Positions 57,772 through 64,000 of a DNA stretch of 64,000 nucleotides are shown here, one piece after another. The translations under genes were made by a program, and so were the position numbers. The stretch spans positions 7,690-71,689 of the forward strand of contig NZ_DF820425.1 of the NCBI RefSeq assembly GCF_000617845.2, written 5' to 3'. Numbering within the stretch: position 1 is the stretch's first letter; the number at the start of each line of letters is the position of its first letter. This DNA is from Bradyrhizobium sp. DOA9 (GTDB taxonomy: Bacteria; Pseudomonadota; Alphaproteobacteria; Rhizobiales; Xanthobacteraceae). Under the pieces are notes generated by a model. The model made no database searches. It saw only the letters and a list, made by a program, of their open reading frames with translations, and was not told where the DNA came from.

Positions 57772-59058
57772 ATGAAGGGACACAGCTTCCTTCACGTCAT
57801 CAAGCTCGTATCGCCTTTCGTGATGGTCGTCGTGCTCCAGGCGGCGATCGCGGGATTCAGTCTCGAGGTGATGTCGTCGGTCCGCGCCTATGTCGCCGGC
57901 GAAGCGCTGTGGTCACGCTCGCAGAAGAATGCCGTCTATTTCCTCAATCTCTACCTGCATTCGGGTGATCCCGGCCAATTCACGCAGTACCAGGCCTCCC
58001 TCGCCGTTCCCATCGGCGACGAGTTCGCGCGCTGGGCGCTGGAGCGCGATCCGGTCGACGTCGAGACCGCCCGCATCGGCTTCCTGCAGGGCGGCAACCA
58101 CCCCGATGACGTGCCGGGGCTGATCTGGCTTTATCGCTACTTCAACCGCGTCAGCTTCCTCCAGGAAGCGATCCAGGAGTGGAGAGCCACCGATCCCATC
58201 TTGCTCGAGCTCAGCGTGTTCGGCGAGCTGATCCGGTCGGAGCTGGCGAACGGCCCCATCCAAGACGATCGCGTGCAGTTTCTGTCGTCTCGGCTCTCCG
58301 AGCTCAACACCCAATTCACGGTGCATGCCAGGCGGTTCTCCGCCGTCCTCGGTGAAGGATCCCGCGCGATCAAGCTGATGCTGACGGGCATCAACATCCT
58401 CACCGCGGCGGCGCTGATCCTGCTGCTGGTCTGGCATACGCGGCGGCTGGTGCGGCAACGGCAGACGTTCGAAGACGCCTTGCATGCCGAGAAGGAGCGC
58501 CTGGCCTGGCAGGCATCGCACGATTGGTTGACCGGCCTCTCCAACCGCCGCGCCTTCGAGGCGCGCCTGCAAGCCGAGCTGGACAATGCCGCAACGGGTG
58601 CGCTCGCCCTGATCCTGCTCGACCTCGACCAGTTCAAGAGCGTCAACGACAGCTGCGGCCATCTCGCCGGCGACCGCCTGCTCTGCCAGGTCTCGCGCCT
58701 GCTGCAGCAGGACCGGCATGCGCATGATCTGGTAGCCCGGCTCGGCGGTGACGAATTCGGCCTGATCCTGCCACGATGCTCGCCCTTCGATGCCGTCGAT
58801 ATCGCCGAGCGCCTGCGCCGGTCGCTGGAGCTGTTCAATTTCACCTGGGACGACCGCTGCTTTGCCGTGACCGCCAGCATCGGGGTCGCCTGCATCGCCG
58901 ACGGCAACGTCACGCTCGAGGATGCGATGCGGCGCGCCGATGCCGCCTGCTACCGCGCCAAGGAAAAGGGACGCAACCGCGTTCAGGTCGAGAATGGAAA
59001 ACCGGGCGTCCTGGCCGTCACGCCGCGGCCTCGCGAAGCCGTCGCGGCAAGAGGCTGA
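57772..59058 (+). CDS. Membrane diguanylate cyclase with periplasmic sensor
   Basis: The 428-residue protein from the ATG at 57772 has TM1 at about 8-30, a periplasmic four-helix-bundle-like domain (30-205), TM2 at about 205-228 and a GGDEF domain (about 265-420). The active-site motif is GGDEF and the metal aspartate is in LILLDLDQFKSVND. At the I-site position the sequence is HAHD, with Arg one place too early, so it should lack canonical product inhibition. The frame extends to a TTG at 57724, which is not preferred. Confidence 0.85.
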   Translation: MKGHSFLHVIKLVSPFVMVVVLQAAIAGFSLEVMSSVRAYVAGEALWSRSQKNAVYFLNLYLHSGDPGQFTQYQASLAVPIGDEFARWALERDPVDVETARIGFLQGGNHPDDVPGLIWLYRYFNRVSFLQEAIQEWRATDPILLELSVFGELIRSELANGPIQDDRVQFLSSRLSELNTQFTVHARRFSAVLGEGSRAIKLMLTGINILTAAALILLLVWHTRRLVRQRQTFEDALHAEKERLAWQASHDWLTGLSNRRAFEARLQAELDNAATGALALILLDLDQFKSVNDSCGHLAGDRLLCQVSRLLQQDRHAHDLVARLGGDEFGLILPRCSPFDAVDIAERLRRSLELFNFTWDDRCFAVTASIGVACIADGNVTLEDAMRRADAACYRAKEKGRNRVQVENGKPGVLAVTPRPREAVAARG

Positions 59059-59346
59059 TCGCCGCCTGGCACCAAATTCATCTCCGGCGACCGTCGCAAT
59101 CAGGTTGAGGCGCCTCACGCCCGCCCGATGGCGCTCCGATCCATCCCGGCGTGCCTGACAATGCAGCGACGCCGCACAGTTGTGACGCCGCGGCCACATC
59201 GCTCTGAAAAAGCAGCGCTCTTCGCATCCGGACATTTCGCATTGCGCCCCGGTCCACGATGGCTGGGACCTCCCTCGCTAAGCATGAGTGGGCCCGATGC
59301 TGCGGGTGCGAATCCACCCGGATCGCGCCGCGAGAGGAGTTTGGAA

Positions 59347-61998
59347 GTGCCTTGGAATGATTTGATCGCCCCGCGCAATATCGTTCGTGCAACGACGTCC
59401 CGGCGGCGCGCGCTTCTCTTGAGCACCACGATCGGTGCCCTGGGCGGCTCGCTGCCGGGGTTCATCACGCCGGCACAAGCGGTGTGTGTGGTGACCGGGA
59501 GCGGCACGCTGACGACGCTTCAATCGGGCGATTCAATTACCTGCGTCGGGAACAACACTCAGATCAAAACAGCAGCCGTGGTCACCGGCGTCACCGTCAA
59601 CATCGGGGACGGCACCACCGCGACCACGGTGAGCGACCCCACCTTTGCGAGCATATTTCTTCAATTCGCATCCAACAGCGCAGTCAGGGTCTTCGGCAAC
59701 GCGTCGGTCACATCCAGCATCAACGACGGCATCGACGTGAGCGGTGGAGGCAACAACACCATAACGATCGATGCCGGAGCGGTTGTTGCATCGACACCCC
59801 TTGGCTCGGCGAGCATCGGCCTCGCCAATTCGAGCAACAACGTCGTCGAGATCGCCGGCACGGTGGGAAGCGGCGCCCTCGGAGCTATCGGAATCAGCAT
59901 CGGCGCTGGAGCGGGGAACAACCAGGTGAACATCTTGTCGAGCGGCCTCGTGCAGTCCGGCAATGTCGCTGCCATCGATCTCAACAGCGCAGCTGACGGC
60001 AACGTCATCAACAATGCCGGAACGATCTCGAGTGTCGGCACGGCAATTATCGGCTCGAACAGTCAAGACACCATCGTCAACTCGGGTGCGATCAGCAGCA
60101 GCGGGGTCAGCACTGCCGTCGACCTCAGAGACGGGAGCGACGTCTTCGAGCTGCGTGCCGGATCAAACGTCACGGGCTGGGTCGTGGGTGGGAACGGGTT
60201 GGACACGCTGCGCTTCGGCGGAACGGCCAATGGCTCGTTCGACCTCGGCGCATACGGCGCGGCCAAGCAGTTCCGGGAATTCGAGGTTCTGGAAAAGACC
60301 GGCAGCTCCACCTGGACGCTGACGGGAACCACGATGGACGCGGCCAGCATGATCGTCCAGGCCGGCACCCTCATCGTCAACGGGGCGGTGCCCAACAGCG
60401 GGACGGTCGTCAGCGGCGGCACGCTCAGTGGCAACGGCACGATCGGATCGCTCACCGTGCTGCCGGGCGGCACGGTCGCGCCCGGCAACCTCGGTCAGCT
60501 CGTCGTTAACACCAATGCGGCGTTCCAGTCAGGGTCGATCTACGCGATCTCGGTCAATGCCGCCGGGCAATCAGACAAGATTGCCGCCACGATCGCGACG
60601 CTGGGAGGCGGCACCGTCGCCGTCACCACACTTGCAGGCGCCTACAACCCCTCGACGCAGTATACCATCCTCAGCACAACGGCTGGCCTCACCGGGAGTT
60701 TCTCGAGCGTGACTGTCAGCGGATACAATCCGCAGCTGTTCGCGTCCTCCCTCAGCTATGACGGATTCAACGTTTTCCTGACGCTCAACTACAACAACAG
60801 CGGATTCCTCACCGTCGCCCAGACGCAGAACCAGAAGGAAGTGGCCGGCGCGCTGAGCGCACTTGGCCCCAATCTGCCCTTCCTCTCGTCTTTCGCAGGG
60901 CAAAGCGATGCCCAGCTCCGCTACAATCTCGACCAGCTCTCGGGCGAAGCCGCCACCGGCGCGCAACAGGGCGCGTTCCAGTTCACCAGCCAGTTCCTCA
61001 GCCTGATGCTCGATCCGTTCGTGAGCGGACGCGGTGGCACGAGCGCCGGCGACACCGCGTTCGGCTTCAGCCCGGAGCGCGCCGCGCTGCCGGAAGATAT
61101 TGCCCTCGCCTACAACAAGATTCTGGGCGCCCCGCCGACGAAAGCTCCGACCTTTGCCGAACGCTGGACGGCCTGGGGCGCGGCGTTCGGCGGCACCAAC
61201 CGCACCAGTGGCGATCCGGTCGTGATCGGCAGCCACGACCTCCACGCGCGCGCCGTCGGCGTTGCGGCCGGCGCCGACTATCATTTCAGCCGCGATGCGA
61301 TCGTCGGCTTCGCTCTCTCCGGCGGTGGCACCAAATGGGACCTCGCGCAGGCGATCGGCGGCGGCAGGAGCGATGCGATCCAGGCCGGCGTCTACACTGC
61401 GATCCGCAGCGGATCCGCCTATTTCGCCGCCTCTCTCGCCGTTGCCAATCATTGGATGTCGACGGACCGCCTGGCACCGTTCGGCAACCGGCTCAGCGCA
61501 AGGTTCGATGCTCAGACCGTCGGTGGCCGCATCGAGGGCGGCTATCGCTTCGCCACACCGATCGGCGGCTTCACGCCCTACGCGGCTGCGCAGGCGCAAG
61601 TCTTTCGCACGCCGACCTATGCCGAGGCTGATCCGGCCGGCAGCGGTTTTGGGTTGACCTATCGGGGACGCACGGCCTCCGACACAAGGAGCGAGCTCGG
61701 CGCACGCTTCGATCGGGCGACGCTGGTTTCGCCGAATGCCGTCCTGACGGTGCGGGCTCGCGCGGCCTGGGCCCATGATTGGGTGAGCGACCCGACGCTC
61801 GCCGCCGCCTTCCAGGCCCTGCCCGGCGCCAGCTTCACCGTCAACGGCGCGGCGCCGGCGAAAGATGCGGCCCTCGCATCCGCCGGTGCCGAGCTGAAAT
61901 TTTCGAACGGTGTTGCCCTGTCGGCCAGGTTCGACGGCGAGTTCGCGGCCCGCAGCACCGCTTATTCCGGCACCGGGAGCCTGCGCTACACCTGGTAG
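59347..61998 (+). CDS. Autotransporter (type V) with beta-helix passenger
   Basis: The 883-residue product begins at a GTG preceded by GAGAGGAG (8-nt spacing); the upstream frame to 59128 lacks a signal peptide in order. A signal peptide with an extended N-region (RRALLLSTTIGALGGSLPG ... PAQA, about 1-45) leads into a Ser/Gly/Asn-rich beta-helical passenger, with an autotransporter-associated repeat (SMIVQAGTLIVNG ... GTVAPGN, about 320-385). A C-terminal autotransporter beta-barrel of about 285 residues ends in YTW, with a terminal aromatic. It is cell-surface exposed; function unknown, probably adhesion. Confidence 0.88.
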   Translation: MPWNDLIAPRNIVRATTSRRRALLLSTTIGALGGSLPGFITPAQAVCVVTGSGTLTTLQSGDSITCVGNNTQIKTAAVVTGVTVNIGDGTTATTVSDPTFASIFLQFASNSAVRVFGNASVTSSINDGIDVSGGGNNTITIDAGAVVASTPLGSASIGLANSSNNVVEIAGTVGSGALGAIGISIGAGAGNNQVNILSSGLVQSGNVAAIDLNSAADGNVINNAGTISSVGTAIIGSNSQDTIVNSGAISSSGVSTAVDLRDGSDVFELRAGSNVTGWVVGGNGLDTLRFGGTANGSFDLGAYGAAKQFREFEVLEKTGSSTWTLTGTTMDAASMIVQAGTLIVNGAVPNSGTVVSGGTLSGNGTIGSLTVLPGGTVAPGNLGQLVVNTNAAFQSGSIYAISVNAAGQSDKIAATIATLGGGTVAVTTLAGAYNPSTQYTILSTTAGLTGSFSSVTVSGYNPQLFASSLSYDGFNVFLTLNYNNSGFLTVAQTQNQKEVAGALSALGPNLPFLSSFAGQSDAQLRYNLDQLSGEAATGAQQGAFQFTSQFLSLMLDPFVSGRGGTSAGDTAFGFSPERAALPEDIALAYNKILGAPPTKAPTFAERWTAWGAAFGGTNRTSGDPVVIGSHDLHARAVGVAAGADYHFSRDAIVGFALSGGGTKWDLAQAIGGGRSDAIQAGVYTAIRSGSAYFAASLAVANHWMSTDRLAPFGNRLSARFDAQTVGGRIEGGYRFATPIGGFTPYAAAQAQVFRTPTYAEADPAGSGFGLTYRGRTASDTRSELGARFDRATLVSPNAVLTVRARAAWAHDWVSDPTLAAAFQALPGASFTVNGAAPAKDAALASAGAELKFSNGVALSARFDGEFAARSTAYSGTGSLRYTW

Positions 61999-62008
61999 CC
62001 GCGGCACC

Positions 62009-62659
62009 TCATCGGGACAGAGGTGCACCGACCGGCAGAATGCCGAGACCTCTGAGATGGGTGTCGACGAACTGCTCGATCTGCTGGCGCAGCATCTGCG
62101 ACGGCACGGCCACCATGCGCTCCTCGAGGCCGAGCGAGATGATGCCATGAACGGCGGAGAACAGCGTGCGCGACAGCAGCGCGATCTTCACGTCATCCGC
62201 GTCCGGCAATAGCCGCACCAAAGGCGGATGCATCAGCGCGAACGCATCCATCACCATCTGGAGGATATCGTCCGGATAGGGGCGGTCGTCCTCCATCCGA
62301 TGCTCGAACAGGGAGCGCAGCAGGTTGGCGTGCGCCGCGAAGAAGTCGAGATAGGTTTCGGCGAGCCCATAGAGCTGGCGAACCGGATCCTCGGCCGGAA
62401 CACCCCGCAGCCGGGCCGTGAGCGCCTGGACCGTCTCCCGGTTGACGGTCAGGATAACCCCATCGAAGTCCCCGAACTCGTTATAGACGCTGCCGATCGA
62501 GCAGCCGGCGGCCTCCGCGACGTCCCGAACCTTCAATGATCTCAGCCCCTTAGCTGAGATGATGCCGCGGGCGATCTCCACGATCTGGAGCCGGCGCCGA
62601 AATTTTTTCTGGTCGCGCAGCGATTCTTCTTGAACATTGTTCATTTTCGAGCTACTCAT
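62009..62659 (-). CDS. TetR-family transcriptional repressor
   Basis: The 216-residue protein has an N-terminal helix-turn-helix (IVEIARGIISAKGLRSLKVRDVAEAAGCSIGSVYNEFGDFDG) and a helical effector-binding domain. The start is 62659 or possibly 62644 (MNNVQ). In the second case the start codon overlaps one of two palindromes likely to be its own operators. Longer frames to 63277 are non-coding in appearance. It is divergent from an 88-residue protein and a phospholipid-acyltransferase-type gene, which it probably represses. Confidence 0.85.
   Translation of the reverse strand: MSSSKMNNVQEESLRDQKKFRRRLQIVEIARGIISAKGLRSLKVRDVAEAAGCSIGSVYNEFGDFDGVILTVNRETVQALTARLRGVPAEDPVRQLYGLAETYLDFFAAHANLLRSLFEHRMEDDRPYPDDILQMVMDAFALMHPPLVRLLPDADDVKIALLSRTLFSAVHGIISLGLEERMVAVPSQMLRQQIEQFVDTHLRGLGILPVGAPLSR
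62631..62643. promoter_or_regulatory. Palindromic operator 1 of TetR
   Basis: TGAACATTGTTCA is a perfect inverted repeat of 6-bp arms around one base. It is identical to the second site, 30 bp away, and overlaps the possible ATG at 62644 of the TetR gene. Confidence 0.7.
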
Positions 62660-62660
62660 G

Positions 62661-62673
62661 TGAACATTGTTCA
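62661..62673. promoter_or_regulatory. Palindromic operator 2 of TetR
   Basis: The second copy of TGAACATTGTTCA lies directly before the upstream start of the TetR gene (62659) and 23 bp before the divergent ATG at 62696. The site spacing of 30 bp is about three helical turns, allowing binding on the same DNA face. Confidence 0.7.
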
Positions 62674-62695
62674 ACTTAACCTGGAGACCTGGAAA

Positions 62696-62962
62696 ATGCA
62701 AACCCTTGCTGTCGATATCGCCACCACCTTCGTCGATGACGCCGTCGCCCTCGTGACCGGGCTCGGCCGGGCCGTGCTGCGGTTCGCCATGGCGCCGATC
62801 AACCGGATCGCCAATGCCTGCGATGTCGCGGGCGTGCTCGCCGAGCGCCGGGCGACCTTCCGGATGTGGCGGGCCGATCGCGCCCGTGCGCGTCAGGAGC
62901 GGCGGCGGTTCAGCCTGCTCGGCCGCCTCTCGCCGTTTCGCCAGCTCGCCCATCTCACCTGA
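62696..62962 (+). CDS. Small basic helical protein (88 residues), likely TetR-controlled
   Basis: The ATG at 62696 has TGGAG about 9 nt upstream. The N-terminal half is amphipathic (VDIATTFVDDAVALVTGLGRAVLRF) and the C-terminal half is very Arg rich (RADRARARQERRRF). No export signal or family was recognised. It sits in front of a phospholipid acyltransferase-type gene and may be part of the same regulon. Confidence 0.55.
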   Translation: MQTLAVDIATTFVDDAVALVTGLGRAVLRFAMAPINRIANACDVAGVLAERRATFRMWRADRARARQERRRFSLLGRLSPFRQLAHLT

Positions 62963-63316
62963 GGCGCGCGCGCGGGTCGGCTCGAATGCAAGCGCCGGCT
63001 GCAAGGATGGACTCACCATGTCCGGACGTGCACGGCCGATCCGGCGGATTTCAGCGATGCGTTTCAGCTTTTCCTTCATCGCCCGGCGCCATATCCGGGC
63101 GAGCGAGGCCGCTCGCGCCCGAGCCCGCCGTGGCCTCGGCCGGATATTTGCGAACCTAACGAGGCCAATTGGAGACCAACAGGATCGGAGGAACCGAGGG
63201 GACAGAGCAGGCCAGCAACTTCGTTGCCGCGCAATGGTTCGCCCCGCGCCCTTCCGGTCGTGACGCTTCATGGACAACCAACAATCTCAGGCTGCCTTTT
63301 TGGAACAGGACTGGTC
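62963..63316 (+). other. 354-bp stretch between the small protein and the transporter-like gene
   Basis: A possible frame at 63018-63263 (81 codons, Arg rich) has no clear domain and is left unassigned. No hairpin or repeat stands out. The downstream gene may be read through from the TetR-controlled promoter or start here. Confidence 0.35.
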
Positions 63317-64000
63317 ATGATCAGGGAATTGATGTCGTCACGCCGCTTCGCGCCGCTGTTCTGGGCGCAATTCTTCTCGGCGCTCAATGACAACGTGCTC
63401 AAGAACGCACTCGTCATCATCCTGCTTTACAGCGCGGCGACCGGCCACGGCGATGCGCTGGTGACGGTCGCAGGCGCCGTCTTCATCTTCCCCTACTTCA
63501 TCCTGTCCGGGCTCGGCGGCCAGCTCGCCGACAAATACGTCAAGTCCGTCGTCGCAAGGCGGCTCAAATTCGTCGAGATCTTCGCCGCCTGCTTTGCCGC
63601 AGCCGGCTTCTTCCTGCATTCGGTGCCGCTGCTGTTCGCAGCGCTCGCGCTGTTCGGCACCATCGCCGCCCTGTTCGGCCCGGTGAAATACGCCATGCTG
63701 CCCGACCAGCTCGAGCTCGGCGAGCTCGCGACCGGCAACGCGCTGGTCGAAGGCGCGACCTTCATGGCGATCCTGCTCGGCACCGTCGCCGGCGGCCAGT
63801 TCGTGGCCGGCTCCGCGCATATGGGCTGGGTCGCATCGGCCGTGGTCGCGCTGGCCGTGTTGTCCTGGGCGTTCGCATCCCGCATTCCGCAGACGACGCC
63901 CTCCGCGCCAGACCTGCCTGTCGACGCCAACCCCTGGACCTCGACGGTGAGCCTGCTCAGGACGTTATATGCCGACCATCGCTTGTGGGACGGCACCGTG
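63317..64000 (+). CDS. MFS-domain start of an LplT/Aas-type phospholipid acyltransferase protein, truncated by window
   Basis: The frame is open from the ATG at 63317 for 228 codons to the window end. It encodes MFS-type membrane helices with the LplT-like motif QFFSALNDNVLKNALVIILLY, then SGLGGQLADKY and AALFGPVKYAMLP. In alphaproteobacteria this domain is often fused to a PlsC acyltransferase and an AMP-ligase (Aas-like) for lysophospholipid recycling; that part would lie outside the window. The fusion is inferred. Confidence 0.8.
   Translation, partial: MIRELMSSRRFAPLFWAQFFSALNDNVLKNALVIILLYSAATGHGDALVTVAGAVFIFPYFILSGLGGQLADKYVKSVVARRLKFVEIFAACFAAAGFFLHSVPLLFAALALFGTIAALFGPVKYAMLPDQLELGELATGNALVEGATFMAILLGTVAGGQFVAGSAHMGWVASAVVALAVLSWAFASRIPQTTPSAPDLPVDANPWTSTVSLLRTLYADHRLWDGTV

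Noticed and set aside
62660..63277. Extension of the TetR frame to 422 residues
   Set aside because: The extra 200 residues are Arg/Ala rich without a domain and would cross the divergent gene and both operators.

Overview
The window looks like a piece of a Bradyrhizobium-type alphaproteobacterial chromosome (order Hyphomicrobiales). The evidence is high GC coding DNA with strong codon-position bias, a Tad/Cpa pilus locus, rhizobial-style PrsD/PrsE type I secretion, a che operon, protocatechuate-pathway genes, and several kinds of dispersed intergenic palindromic repeat. The genus is inferred from gene content and was not checked by alignment. No rRNA, tRNA or CRISPR array was recognised.

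Layout. 1-3.6 kb holds the end of a branched-chain-type ABC ATPase, a Gfo/Idh/MocA dehydrogenase and a QuiC-like 3-dehydroshikimate dehydratase, with stop/start overlaps. 3.6-4.8 kb holds a palindromic repeat and an IS630-family element whose transposase is split by a frameshift at a run of eight A. 4.8-18.1 kb, minus strand, is a Tad (Flp pilus) locus: Flp pilin, a hairpin, prepilin peptidase, cpaB, cpaE, cpaF, tadB, tadC, three TadE/G-type proteins of lower GC, then cpaC and two lipoproteins. A second, stand-alone protein with the CpaC N-terminal domain lies upstream of the pilin. 19-34 kb is a surface and biofilm region: two diguanylate cyclases, PrsE/PrsD, a 1035-residue repeat protein that is the likely type I substrate, a Wza-like export lipoprotein, a VanZ-like protein and small hypotheticals. 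Two copies of a 103-bp dispersed repeat sit exactly on gene ends.

34.5-46.3 kb, minus strand, holds a GrlR-like protein and a che operon: STAS, CheY, CheA, CheW, MCP, CheW, MCP, CheR, CheB and a soluble receptor-like protein. Divergent from it is a response regulator/HD-GYP protein that has lost its HD half. 47.5-50.4 kb holds a secreted FecR-like protein and a CHASE2 adenylate/guanylate cyclase. 50.6-56.1 kb is aromatic catabolism: pobA with divergent pobR, a NYN-domain protein, and pcaH-pcaG with a divergent LysR regulator. 56-62 kb holds pncB, a third diguanylate cyclase and an autotransporter. The right end has a TetR regulator with two identical 13-bp palindromes, a divergent 88-residue protein, and the start of an MFS protein resembling the LplT/Aas phospholipid acyltransferase family.

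How they fit together. QuiC, PobA and PcaHG all make or consume protocatechuate, so both ends of the window feed the beta-ketoadipate route used for plant aromatics. The middle is dominated by attachment and signalling functions: Tad pili, a secreted repeat protein, polysaccharide export, three c-di-GMP synthases, a broken HD-GYP protein, a che array and a class III cyclase. A link between these signalling proteins and the surface structures is inferred from proximity only.
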